A stretch of 64,000 bases of DNA, taken from NCBI RefSeq assembly GCF_900603025.1, contig NZ_LR026975.1, forward strand, positions 4,278,001 to 4,342,000. The letters run 5' to 3'. The notes under the pieces are model-generated. The model was given only the letters and a program-made list of their open reading frames with translations. It was not told the origin of the DNA and made no database searches. Made by a program: the position numbers and the translations under genes. The stretch is from Mycolicibacterium hassiacum DSM 44199. GTDB taxonomy: Bacteria > Actinomycetota > Actinomycetes > Mycobacteriales > Mycobacteriaceae. Within the stretch, counting starts at the first letter, position 1; each line of letters opens with the position of its first letter. Positions 17,929 to 25,680 of the stretch are shown in pieces.

Positions 17929-19158
17929 TCATGCTGCGGTGTGCAGTTTTTGTACGGCACCGTGCCGGGCGGGGTCGTAGGGGCTTTGGTCGTGCCAGCA
18001 GCGGTAGATGACGCGAATCCAGGCGCGGGCGAGGATTCGCACGGCGTGGGGGTGGTCGTGTCCGCGCGCGCGGGCTCGGTTGTAGATGTCGGCTGCCCAA
18101 GTGCTTTGGTGTCGGCTGTTGTCAGCGAAGGTGGTCAGTGCTCGGCGGAAGCGTTTGTTGCATGCCCAGCGGAAGTGCACGGCGTGTTGTTTGCCGGAAG
18201 ATTTGGTGACGGGAGTGACCCCGGCCAGGGCGGCCACGGCGTCGGGACCGTCGTAGGCTGCACGGGAGTCGCCCCACTCGGCGAGCACCTGGGCGGCGTT
18301 GATCTGACCCGACCTTGGCAGCGACGTGAAGACCTCGGCGTCCGGGTGCTCCCCGAGGCGGGCGATGACGGATCGGTCGAGGGCCTTGCCTGCGCTGTTG
18401 AGCGCCTCGATGACGCTGACGAGGGCCAGCACGACGTCGCGGACGGCGATAGTCAGGACGGGATCGGTGGTGCCTGCGGGTGCGCTGCGCAGCCGGGTCA
18501 ACAGTTCTTTGACTGGTCGTCGACCGGAATAGGAATGCTTGACAAGGAACGCAGCCAAGCGTTTCTCTCCGAGTCGAGCGGCGCTGGCCGCGGTGGGATA
18601 GCGACGCAGGAACGCCAGGCTGATTGGAGATTCGACGTCGGCGAAGATCGCTTTGGCGCCAGGCCAGTGATCATCGAGCAGGGCGCTGAGTTGGTTGGTG
18701 GCCGCCACCCGCATGGCGACAACGTCGTCGCGGGTGCGGACCACCGTGCGCAGCGCCTTGGTCGACGAACTGTACGGGGCTGCGGGGCGCAGTCGATGGT
18801 GGCGCAAGCGCAGGTATTCGGCGATCACCAGGGCGTCACCGGCATCAGACTTGGCGCCGGAGATGACTTCGCCGTCCCGCCACGTTTTGATGGCGTTCGG
18901 GGATACCGGGATGACCGGGTGGCCGGCTTCGAGCAGCAGGTCGACCAGCCGCCCATTGGGTCGTTCGATCCCGATGTGCACATCGGCGGGATCGCCGAAC
19001 TTGGACAGTTTGCGAATCAGTGTGGCGATGCCATCGGCAGTATGGTCAATCATGAACTGCGCCAGTATCTTTCCCACTGCGGACAGCACGCACACGGCAT
19101 GAGTGGCGGCAGCCCAGTCCAACCCGACGTAGATGATTTCTGCGGTTTCCTCGGACAA
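17929..19158 (-). CDS. IS110-family DEDD transposase
   Basis: A 409-residue IS110-type recombinase. The N-terminal RuvC-like domain has Asp14 (VGLDWA), Glu65 (IGIERP) and Asp105/Asp108 (KSDAGDALV), completing the DEDD set. The C-terminal Transposase_20 domain carries LPRSGQINAAQVLAEWGD with the conserved Ser, then PVTKSSGK and the RWACNKRFRRAL segment. The start at 19158 gives MSEETAEIIYVGLDW. Reading frame and active sites are intact, so it could be functional. It is transcribed against the IS256 transposase it interrupts. Confidence 0.95.
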   Translation of the reverse strand: MSEETAEIIYVGLDWAAATHAVCVLSAVGKILAQFMIDHTADGIATLIRKLSKFGDPADVHIGIERPNGRLVDLLLEAGHPVIPVSPNAIKTWRDGEVISGAKSDAGDALVIAEYLRLRHHRLRPAAPYSSSTKALRTVVRTRDDVVAMRVAATNQLSALLDDHWPGAKAIFADVESPISLAFLRRYPTAASAARLGEKRLAAFLVKHSYSGRRPVKELLTRLRSAPAGTTDPVLTIAVRDVVLALVSVIEALNSAGKALDRSVIARLGEHPDAEVFTSLPRSGQINAAQVLAEWGDSRAAYDGPDAVAALAGVTPVTKSSGKQHAVHFRWACNKRFRRALTTFADNSRHQSTWAADIYNRARARGHDHPHAVRILARAWIRVIYRCWHDQSPYDPARHGAVQKLHTAA

Positions 19159-19396
19159 CGAATCTCCTCAAGGTGGCAGCGACGACGCGGCGAGGGGGTC
19201 GACCACCGGACGGTCACTAACTGGCGCTCTGCGGCGCGTCTTCCTGATGCCGGTCTGCGACTCCGGGAGGGCCGAGGGCGGCGGTGTCATGCTGGCCCTC
19301 TACGAGCGACCGCACCTGGCCGTCACCTCGGCCCCCGCCGAGTCCCTTCAACGAACACCCATCAGGCATCCGCAATAAGGATGGTGCCCTAGTGAC
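19159..19396 (-). ncRNA. Candidate IS110 bridge-RNA region
   Basis: A 238-bp non-coding segment between the element end and its transposase gene, in the place where IS110-group elements encode the bridge RNA that guides donor and target recognition. On the plus strand it contains GTCATGC at 19286-19292, complementary to GCATGAC at 17894-17900 beside the insertion site, and GACGCGGC near 19184, identical to target bases 17888-17895. Such matches are expected of target-recognition loops, but 7-8 bp agreements can arise by chance in GC-rich DNA. RNA boundaries and folding are not determined. Confidence 0.5.
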
Positions 19397-20033
19397 CGCC
19401 CCAGTGCTCGCGGTCGGCGATGGCGCCTTGGGGTTTTGGAACGCGGTGCGCGAAGTGTTCCCGGCCACCCGTGAGCAGCGGTGCTGGTTTCACAAGCAAG
19501 CCAATGTCCTTGCCGCGCTGCCGAAATCAGCACACCCGTCGGCGTTGGCAGCGCTCAAAGAGATCTACAACGCCGAGGATATCGACAAAGCCCAGGTCGC
19601 GGTCAAAGCCTTCGAGGTCGACTTCGGCGCCAAATATCCCAAGGCGGTCGCCAAGATCACCGACGATCTGGACACCCTGCTGGAATTCTACCGCTATCCC
19701 GCCGAGCACTGGATCCACCTACGCACCACGAATCCGATCGAAAGCACCTTCGCCACAGTGCGTTTGCGCACCAAAGTCACCAAAGGTCCGGGGTCACGAG
19801 CAGCTGGTCTGGCCATGGCCTACAAGCTCATCGACGCCGCCGCGGCCCGCTGGCGCGCCGTCAACGCACCACACCTGGTCGCCCTGGTGCGCGCCGGCGC
19901 GGTCTTCCACAAGGGCAAACTGCTTGAACGCCCCACCGAGATCACCCCACCAACCCCGCCCTCAGACGGCGATCAGCAAGCCGGAACGGAGGTCGCCTGA
20001 AACACCCCGATCCACAGGTCTTGACAATTCCTC

Positions 20034-20042
20034 CAGGTGGAT
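20034..20042. repeat. 9-bp target-site duplication CAGGTGGAT, right copy
   Basis: Second copy of the duplication flanking the IS256-family element; the bases also belong to the hydrolase remnant (codons for I-H-L on the minus strand). Confidence 0.85.
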
Positions 20043-20342
20043 TGCCTCGTACCACATGCCGTACACGCGGTACCAGTAACTCTCGCACAGCTCGCGGAGC
20101 GTGTAGTTGGTGACCACCCGGTGCTCGTACTCCTCGGCCATGTGCCACAACCACAGGTACGTCGTCGGCTCATGCCAGTTGCGCATCAGGTCGGGGGCCC
20201 GGTTGAAGAAGAACGACGCCACCATGGGGCCGATCGTTTCCAAACCCGCACAGTAGGCCAGGCAGAACTTCAGGCCCGTGTTCTCGAAGAAGTGGTTGTA
20301 ATCGGCCTCCAGCTTGGCCACGGCCGGCTCGATGGTCGCCAC
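20034..20342 (-). pseudogene. Metal-dependent hydrolase, middle piece (5' truncated, IS-interrupted)
   Basis: About 100 codons of the same hydrolase as 16789-17052, in the order ...KLEADYNHFFENTGLKFCLA, CAGLETIGPM, LWHMAEEYEHRVV, YWYRVYGMWYEAIHL. The MAEEYEHR segment contributes Glu and His residues of the presumed metal site. The N-terminal third expected for this family (280-300 residues in all) is missing: coding similarity stops near 20342, where DNA coding for an epoxide hydrolase on the other strand begins. A GTG at 20342 is available but would not restore the lost part. Confidence 0.75.
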
Positions 20343-20908
20343 CCGCCTGGGGATCCGTCACCCCGATTCGGGTGCCGGCGTCCACCTCAACCTCGGGCTG
20401 TGCAACGCGGAGGAGCTGTTGCAGCTGGGGACCCCTACCGAGGCCGAACAGCGGCAGCTAGCGAAGTTCCAGCAACGCGCCGATTGGGGCCGATTGGGAG
20501 AGCGGCTATTCCGAACAGCAGCGCACCCGGCCACAGACGGTCGGATACGGCCTGACCGACTCACCGGCCGGGCAGTGTGCCTGGATCCTGGAGAAGTTCT
20601 ACGCCTGGACCGACTGCGCCGGTCATCCGGAGCGGGTGATCGCACGGGACAAGTTACTCGACAACATCTCCCTGTACTGGTTCACCGCGACCGCAGCCTC
20701 CTCAGCACGGCTGTACTGGGAGAGCTTCCGGGCCGCCTTCGCGGACTTCACGCCGCTGCCGGTCCCGACGGCCTACTCGGTGTTCCCGCACCCGGATCCG
20801 CAGCTGCGCTGCTACCGGCAGCTCGACGCCGGCGGGCACTTCCCCGCCCTGGAGTGCCCCGATGTCTTTGTGGCCGAGGTCCGCGCCGGCCTGCGCGCCC
20901 TGCGTTGA
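20320..20908 (+). pseudogene. Epoxide hydrolase, C-terminal remnant with frameshift
   Basis: C-terminal half of a microsomal-type epoxide hydrolase. The first frame reads GSMVATRLGIRHPDSGAGVHL, and near 20483-20500 the frame shifts. There GATTGGGGCC-GATTGGGA looks like a 10-bp partial duplication; removing ten bases gives ADWESGYSEQQRTRPQ and continues through GYGLTDSPAGQCAWILEKFY to the stop at 20908. The later catalytic His region DAGGHFPALE is present, but the nucleophile domain is missing. It starts abruptly at the same point where the opposing hydrolase gene loses its 5' end, which suggests a single deletion removed both gene starts. Confidence 0.8.
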
Positions 20909-20918
20909 CGGCGGCGCC

Positions 20919-21941
20919 TCAGCGGTCGGCGATGGTGGGCCGGTACCGGTAGTCCGGGCTGCGGGTCACCGCGAACTCCAGGACGCCGGTCCCGGTCAGC
21001 TCCGGTGTGCTGAATACGCAGACCCGGTCGGTCAGCGCGGTGACCAGGGATCGCGGCGTCACGGTCCCGTCGAGCGGATAGCGATCGGATTCGACGTGCT
21101 CGGAGTGCACCGGCACCCGATGGCTTCGCCCGTAACCGCCACCCGCCATGTACCCGCCGCCGGCGCTGCCGTCGGCGTGCAAGCGCAGCATCTCCCCGGA
21201 GACGGTCTCGATCTCGAGTTCGGCCGCCGAGAGGTCCAGTCCGGTGTCGAAGGTGAGGTCGTGGCGAACCTCCCGCACCGCATCGAGGTTGCCGTTCTCG
21301 TGCATGACCGCTCCGGTGATCAGCAGGCGTTCGTGTGACCGCGACTCCACCAGCAGCAGTCCCACGCAGAACGCCGGGAACTGCGCCTGCAACCACAGGT
21401 GCAGCCCCTGCCCACCGGCCATGTTGCGTACCCCGCGGGACCGGTCGCGCTGTCCGTACCACCCGTCCACCCGGTGCTCGATCCCGTCGATGCGCAACCA
21501 TCCGGTGTAGCGCCCGGACTGGAACAAGTGCTCGAAAGCCGTGGCGTCGCCAGCCCGGTTGGCGACGGTGACGCCGTCGATCCACGGAGCGGTCCGGGCG
21601 CACCAGGTGACGTCGAATTCGACGCTGATATCGTTGGGCGCCATTCGAAGTCGCCACTGTCGGTGGGGTTCGAGCACGTCGAACCGCAACGGCCCCGCAC
21701 CGTCGGTCCGAACCCGTTCAGCGGTGGCGGTGAACCGGAGGTTGCGCTGTTCGCGCCCGACGGTGGCGATGACGTACCCGTCGGCGCCGCCCCGTGCCGG
21801 GTACACCCCGAAGCCGGTGATGACAGCCGGCGCGGTGGTGTCGGTGGGGTGCATGTTGAACATGAAGCGGTCGAAGAACCGCTCCGGCAGACCGGCGGTG
21901 TCGATGCCCACCAGCGGATCGCGGAATGTGTTGTCGGCCAT
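20919..21941 (-). CDS. Uncharacterised AttH/DUF7064-like protein
   Basis: A 340-residue protein without a recognised catalytic motif. It resembles large two-lobed beta-rich proteins (AttH/DUF7064-7065 group, calycin-like) found near CoA-thioester and terpene-degradation genes in mycobacteria; this is a weak assignment from residue pattern only. Features visible: no signal peptide, WYGQRDRSRGVRN near residue 170 (a WxxQRDxSxG pattern seen in this group), and a run of acidic and aromatic strands. The start ATG at 21941 gives MADNTFRD. It ends 10 bp from the convergent epoxide hydrolase remnant and lies 14 bp from the phosphotransferase gene upstream, so it is the tail of that operon. Confidence 0.6.
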   Translation of the reverse strand: MADNTFRDPLVGIDTAGLPERFFDRFMFNMHPTDTTAPAVITGFGVYPARGGADGYVIATVGREQRNLRFTATAERVRTDGAGPLRFDVLEPHRQWRLRMAPNDISVEFDVTWCARTAPWIDGVTVANRAGDATAFEHLFQSGRYTGWLRIDGIEHRVDGWYGQRDRSRGVRNMAGGQGLHLWLQAQFPAFCVGLLLVESRSHERLLITGAVMHENGNLDAVREVRHDLTFDTGLDLSAAELEIETVSGEMLRLHADGSAGGGYMAGGGYGRSHRVPVHSEHVESDRYPLDGTVTPRSLVTALTDRVCVFSTPELTGTGVLEFAVTRSPDYRYRPTIADR

Positions 21942-21955
21942 GTGACGCTCCGAAT

Positions 21956-22999
21956 CTATGTCCTGGCGGACTCCAGGCCGCAAGTGCGCCACGCATCCGC
22001 GAGGAAGTCCGCGACGAGTGCGGAATCGGCATAGTAGGGATCCCCGATCCCCGCCTCCGCGCGCCGCCGACTGTACTCGTAGAGCACCGCAAGCTTCCAC
22101 AGCGCGAAGGTGGTATACCAGGCCAGCCCGCGCAGGTCCGCACCGGTGCGGTCGGCGTAGCGCGCCGCGAGCTCCGACCGGGCCGGATATCCCGGTTCCA
22201 GCAGTGCGGCGCCGAGTCTGGCCACCGGATTGAGGCGCGCTCCCGGCTGCGGGTAGGTCGCCAGGAAGTACCCGAGGTCCTGCAGGGGGTCACCGACGGT
22301 GGCCAGCTCCCAGTCCAGCACCGCGGCCACCCGCCCCGGCGGATCGGGGGCGAGCACGACGTTGCCGATGCGGAAGTCGCCGTGGATCAGGGCGGCGCCG
22401 GACTCGGCCGGAACGTTGTCGCGCAGCCAGGAGTGGACCTCGGCGAAACCGTCCGGCAATGGTGTGTCGTCCGGGCCGAGCAGCCGTCGCATCCGGCTCA
22501 GGTGGCGGGCATTGAAGCCGTCCGGCCGGCCCAGGTCGGTCAAGCCGACCGCCCGCCAGTCCACCTGGTGCAGATCTGCCAGGGTGTCGACCAGGGCGGT
22601 GGCGATCGAGCGGCGCTGTTCGGGCGTGTCCAGCGGCGCGGGCGTGCCGGTGGTGACCACCGGCCCGGCGACGAATGTCATGACATAGCAGGGAACGTCG
22701 ATGACCTCACCGGCCTGCGCGACGGCGAGCACCTGCGGTACCGGAACCGCCGTGGGGGACAACGCGGTGAGCAACCTGACCTCGCGCAGCATGTCATTGG
22801 CCCCGGGCGGGAGCGGGGGCGGTGGCGGGCGCCGGACGACGACACGGTCGGTTCCATCCGTCACCAGGAAGGTGAGGTTGGAGTGACCGTCACCGATCGG
22901 CCTGGTGGTGATCGGTCCGTGCAGGATGCCCCGATCGTTGAGGAACCGTTGCAACGCCGCATGGGCGGGGCCGCCCCACTCCCAGCCCATGTGCGTCAC
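21956..22999 (-). CDS. Phosphotransferase-family protein (APH/ACAD10-11-like kinase)
   Basis: A 347-residue aminoglycoside-phosphotransferase-fold protein. The nucleotide-binding N-lobe (RPIGDGHSNLTFLV) is followed by the catalytic Asp in ALIHGDFRIGNVV and the metal site in VLDWELATVGDP. Related domains in ACAD10/ACAD11 phosphorylate 4-hydroxyacyl-CoA so that the phosphate can be eliminated, and mycobacterial stand-alone versions sit among beta-oxidation genes. Here it overlaps the enoyl-CoA hydratase gene by 4 bp, so processing of a hydroxylated acyl-CoA intermediate is a reasonable guess. Antibiotic resistance is not supported by context. Confidence 0.85.
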   Translation of the reverse strand: MTHMGWEWGGPAHAALQRFLNDRGILHGPITTRPIGDGHSNLTFLVTDGTDRVVVRRPPPPPLPPGANDMLREVRLLTALSPTAVPVPQVLAVAQAGEVIDVPCYVMTFVAGPVVTTGTPAPLDTPEQRRSIATALVDTLADLHQVDWRAVGLTDLGRPDGFNARHLSRMRRLLGPDDTPLPDGFAEVHSWLRDNVPAESGAALIHGDFRIGNVVLAPDPPGRVAAVLDWELATVGDPLQDLGYFLATYPQPGARLNPVARLGAALLEPGYPARSELAARYADRTGADLRGLAWYTTFALWKLAVLYEYSRRRAEAGIGDPYYADSALVADFLADAWRTCGLESART

Positions 23000-23808
23000 C
23001 GCCCCCGGAACTCCGGCCGGCGCTTCTGTTTGAATGCCGCGAGCGCCTCCGGCATGTCCTCGGTGCGGGTGAGCAGTGCCTGGCCGCGGTTCTCCAACTC
23101 CAGTGCGGCCTCGTAGGAACCGATCTCCATGTTGCGCTGGATGGCGCGTTTGGACATCCGGATCCCGCCCGGGGAGTTCCCGGCTATCCGGCGTGCCAGC
23201 TCGATCGCCTCGTCGAGGAGTCGATCGGCGGCCACGATCCGGTTGACCAGGCCGACGCGGGCCGCCTCCTCAGCCTCGACGACGCGCCCGGTGTAGGACA
23301 GCTCGGCGGCCAGAGCCGGGCCGACCAACCGGGTGAGCTGGTAGGAGGTACCGAGCTCCCCAACCGACAGACCGACCTGCACGAACGCGACACTCATCTT
23401 CAACGTCGGTGCGGCAAGCCGGATGTCGGCGGCCAGCGCCAGGGCCAGCCCGCCCCCGGTGGCCGGGCCGTGGATCGCCGCGATCACCGGGAACGGCAGT
23501 TCCCGCAGCGCCTTGATCCCGCCGGTGGCGGTCTCGACGAAGCTCAGGAACTCCGGCACCGGCATCTCGGTGATCTGGTGCACCTCGTCGAGATCGAACC
23601 CCGCACAGAACGCGCGGTCACCTGCGCCGGTGATGATGAGCGCCCGCAACCGGCTGTCGCGCAGCACGCGGCCGACCGCGAGGTACTCGCGGAACATCGT
23701 CACCGTCTGCGAGTTCATCCGGTCCGGACGGTTCAGGCGCAGGATCCCGATCCCCGGTTCGCACTCCTGGAAGGTAAGGGTCTTCAGTTCCGGCAGCTCG
23801 ATGGTCAT
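22996..23808 (-). CDS. Enoyl-CoA hydratase/isomerase (tandem paralogue 1)
   Basis: A 270-residue crotonase-family protein. The first oxyanion-hole segment is AFCAGFDLDEV and the second GPATGGGLALALAADIRLA; the position of the usual second catalytic Glu is occupied by the VGLSVGELGTSY segment. It is closely related to the next protein (23844-24653): both end with nearly the same IGSY.AALELENRGQALL tail, indicating a local duplication. It probably hydrates or isomerises an unsaturated acyl-CoA in the island pathway. The start ATG at 23808 gives MTIELPEL. It is coupled to the kinase gene by a 4-bp overlap. Confidence 0.9.
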   Translation of the reverse strand: MTIELPELKTLTFQECEPGIGILRLNRPDRMNSQTVTMFREYLAVGRVLRDSRLRALIITGAGDRAFCAGFDLDEVHQITEMPVPEFLSFVETATGGIKALRELPFPVIAAIHGPATGGGLALALAADIRLAAPTLKMSVAFVQVGLSVGELGTSYQLTRLVGPALAAELSYTGRVVEAEEAARVGLVNRIVAADRLLDEAIELARRIAGNSPGGIRMSKRAIQRNMEIGSYEAALELENRGQALLTRTEDMPEALAAFKQKRRPEFRGR

Positions 23809-23843
23809 CTACAGGCCTTCTCGTGTCGTGGTCGGGGTGGCTG

Positions 23844-24653
23844 TCATTCGTTGCGGAATACCGCGGTTCGCTTCTGTCGGAACGCCTCGAGAGCTTCGGC
23901 CATGTCCCGGGTCCGGGTCAGCAGCGCCTGGCCGCGGTTCTCCAGCTCCAGCGCCGCCGCGTAGGAACCGATCTCGAGGTTGGCCTGCAGGGCGCGTTTG
24001 GACAGCCGCACCGCCCCGGGCGAGCGGCCGGCGATGTCGTCCGCCAGCGCGACGGCACCGCCGACGACGTCCTCGGCAACGGCGTTTACCAGTCCGATCT
24101 CGGCGGCCTCCGGCGCGTCGACCATCCGCCCGGTGAAACAGATCTCGGCCGCCCGGGCCGGGCCGATCAGCCGGGTGAGCAGCCAGGAGGTGCCCAGATC
24201 GCCGGCCGAGAGCCCGATCCGGACGAAGGCCGCGTTGAACGTCGCCGCCGGGCCGGCCAGCCGGATGTCGGCGGCCAGCGCCAGCGCCAGCCCACCTCCC
24301 GCCGCCGGGCCGTTGACCGCTGCGATCACCGGCACGCGCAACCGGTGGACGGCCAGCAGCGCCCGGGCCGCCCGCTCCTGCTTGTCGAGCATGCCCAGGG
24401 CCCCGAGGCCGGGCAACTCGTCGGCGTCGGCGAGGTCGTAGCCGGCACAGAAGGCCTTTCCCGCACCGGTGAGGATCACCACCCGCACGCCGGAGTCGGC
24501 GTCGAGCGCCCAGGCCAGCCGTTCCAGTTCGACGAACATCGTGTCGGTCATCGCGTTGAACCGGTCCGGCCGGTTCAACGTGACGCACACGATGCCCGGC
24601 TTCGTCTCCTGCACTGTCAAGGTCAGCATGCCGTCGGGTTGTCGCATCGTCAT
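23844..24653 (-). CDS. Enoyl-CoA hydratase/isomerase (tandem paralogue 2)
   Basis: A 269-residue crotonase-family protein, sister of the preceding one (22996-23808). Oxyanion-hole blocks are AFCAGYDLADA and GPAAGGGLALALAADIRLA; the IGLSAGDLGTSWLLTRLIG segment replaces the classic catalytic-Glu motif with an Asp-containing one. The start ATG at 24653 gives MTMRQPDG; the longer upstream frame lies inside the neighbouring hydratase gene and is not used. Keeping two diverged copies side by side suggests different substrates or a hetero-oligomer. Confidence 0.9.
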   Translation of the reverse strand: MTMRQPDGMLTLTVQETKPGIVCVTLNRPDRFNAMTDTMFVELERLAWALDADSGVRVVILTGAGKAFCAGYDLADADELPGLGALGMLDKQERAARALLAVHRLRVPVIAAVNGPAAGGGLALALAADIRLAGPAATFNAAFVRIGLSAGDLGTSWLLTRLIGPARAAEICFTGRMVDAPEAAEIGLVNAVAEDVVGGAVALADDIAGRSPGAVRLSKRALQANLEIGSYAAALELENRGQALLTRTRDMAEALEAFRQKRTAVFRNE

Positions 24654-24675
24654 CGGTGCCCCTGTCTGCTGCCGG

Positions 24676-25467
24676 TCAGCGGAAGGCAGGGGTACGCTTC
24701 TCGATGAACGCCGCGATCCCCTCGGCGGCCTCGCCGTGCTCGAAGAGCGCCTGCTCCTCCTCGACCTCGTAGCGCATCCCGTCCGCCAGCGCCACGTCGG
24801 CGGCCTTGTCGACGGTGCGGACCACGGCCAGTTGCGCGGGCAGGGACGCCGTCGCCAGTTCGTCGGCCAGCGATAGGGCGGCATCGACCGCATCGCCGTC
24901 GGTCAGCCGGTCGACCAATCCGATGGCGTGTGCCTCGCCGGCGGGGACCTGCCGTCCGGTCAGCATGATGTCCAGCGCACGACCGCGGCCGACGAGCCGT
25001 GGCAGGCGCTGGGTCCCACCGGCACCGGGAATGAGCCCGATCTTCACCTCGGGCAGCCCGAACCGCGCCTTCGGCCCGGCCACCCGCAGCGTGCAGGCCA
25101 TCGCGAGTTCGAGCCCACCGCCGAGGGCCATTCCGTTCACCGCGGCGATGGAGATCCACGGCGCCGCCGCCATCCGGTCGTTGACGGCCCGCATGTTGTC
25201 GCCGTATGCGGTGAACGTCTCGCCATCGATCCGGGCGAGGTGCTTGATGTCCGCACCGGCGGCGAAGAACCCGTCGAGCGCCGAGGACAACACCATCACC
25301 TTCACATCACCGCGTCGCTCCGCGGCGTCCATGGCCTGCTGCAGACCGTCGAGCAGCACCTCGCCGAGCGCGTTCGCCGGAGGACGCTGCATCGTCACCA
25401 GCATGATGCGGTCGCGAACCATCGTCCAGGCCACCACGTCCCCGGTCGTTCCCGCCTCGGCTCCCAT
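24676..25467 (-). CDS. Enoyl-CoA hydratase (classical type)
   Basis: A 263-residue crotonase-family hydratase with the full classical active site: the first oxyanion block GFFAAGADIKHLA and the second GMALGGGLELAMAC, with PEVKIGLIPGAGGTQRLPR holding the catalytic Glu. It should hydrate trans-2-enoyl-CoA to L-3-hydroxyacyl-CoA. ATG at 25467 is preferred over 25491 because AAGGAGT lies 9 bp upstream. It heads the minus-strand group running to 20919 and is divergent from the GntR gene at 25681. A FadR-like operator half-match lies at 25551-25561. Confidence 0.93.
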   Translation of the reverse strand: MGAEAGTTGDVVAWTMVRDRIMLVTMQRPPANALGEVLLDGLQQAMDAAERRGDVKVMVLSSALDGFFAAGADIKHLARIDGETFTAYGDNMRAVNDRMAAAPWISIAAVNGMALGGGLELAMACTLRVAGPKARFGLPEVKIGLIPGAGGTQRLPRLVGRGRALDIMLTGRQVPAGEAHAIGLVDRLTDGDAVDAALSLADELATASLPAQLAVVRTVDKAADVALADGMRYEVEEEQALFEHGEAAEGIAAFIEKRTPAFR

Positions 25468-25550
25468 CCCGCCGTCACTCCTTCCGTCCACCGGTGTTTC
25501 GCGTTCAGCCGCGCCCCTCCGGCCGGCAGTCCCGCCACTAACAATTATTT

Positions 25551-25561
25551 TGCTCAGACCA
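25551..25561. promoter_or_regulatory. FadR-like operator TGCTCAGACCA
   Basis: One mismatch from TGGTCNGACCA, 84 bp upstream of the hydratase start, in an AT-rich patch (ACAATTATTTTGC) within the divergent hydratase/GntR promoter region. Confidence 0.5.
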
Positions 25562-25648
25562 AAGATACTGTGCGCTCCAACTCCGCGGTAGCCCCGGTGT
25601 GATTTGCCTCGTTAGGGGACAGACAGTTGTCGGGAGTGCTGATAGTTT

Positions 25649-25659
25649 AGGTATGACCA
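25649..25659. promoter_or_regulatory. FadR-like operator AGGTATGACCA
   Basis: Fits the (T/A)GGT(C/A)NGACCA set and lies 21 bp before the GntR start codon at 25681, placing it for autoregulation. The neighbouring TTTAGGTATGACCATTAGG is AT-rich and may overlap the -10 region. Confidence 0.55.
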
Positions 25660-25680
25660 TTAGGGGAAGAAGTAGGTGCC

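Larger units (their letters stand above)
17901..19396 (-). mobile_element. IS110-family element nested in the IS256-family transposase gene
   Basis: About 1,496 bp, with TGAC present at the left junction (17897-17900) and at the right end (19393-19396), so the exact ends could shift by 4 bp. No terminal inverted repeats are evident, as is usual for IS110. One DEDD transposase gene fills most of it; 28 bp remain downstream and 238 bp upstream of the gene. The long upstream non-coding segment and short downstream one match the IS110 group (bridge RNA on the 5' side), not the IS1111 group. Excision would restore the IS256 transposase frame exactly. Confidence 0.86.
17188..20000 (+). pseudogene. 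IS256-family (Mutator-type, DDE) transposase, split by nested IS
   Basis: The coding parts are 17188-17900 and 19397-20000; joined they give 438 codons in frame, the usual IS256 transposase length. The N-terminal piece has LLDEIVRDGARQMLAAALQAE, the VRNGYHQPREV segment and the catalytic-core start YLWVDGIHLKVRL with the first Asp. The C-terminal piece has VGDGALGFWNAV (second Asp), RCWFHKQANVL, and the Glu-containing RTTNPIESTFATVR. The break falls right after KRRGM. The read-through frame across the nested element is an artefact. The transposase should be inactive here. Confidence 0.9.
17053..20033 (+). mobile_element. IS256-family element, itself interrupted by an IS110-family element
   Basis: The element runs from GAG at 17053 to CTC at 20033. 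Its ends form an imperfect inverted repeat: inward from the left GAGCAATGATCAGAACCTG, inward from the right GAGGAATTGTCAAGACCTG, both followed by TGGAT. It is bordered by a 9-bp direct repeat (CAGGTGGAT). Without the 1,496-bp nested element it would be about 1,485 bp, normal for IS256-type elements. It encodes a Mutator-type transposase on the plus strand. It inserted into a metal-dependent hydrolase gene on the opposite strand, before or together with further decay of that locus. Confidence 0.88.

Noticed and set aside
17188-19392. Apparent 734-codon plus-strand protein
   Set aside because: It is the IS256 transposase N-terminal part reading by chance through the antisense of the IS110 transposase; the real frame resumes at 19397.
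21956-22999. Aminoglycoside resistance phosphotransferase
   Set aside because: The fold matches, but it is coupled to an enoyl-CoA hydratase gene and resembles ACAD10/11-type kinases; resistance is not supported.
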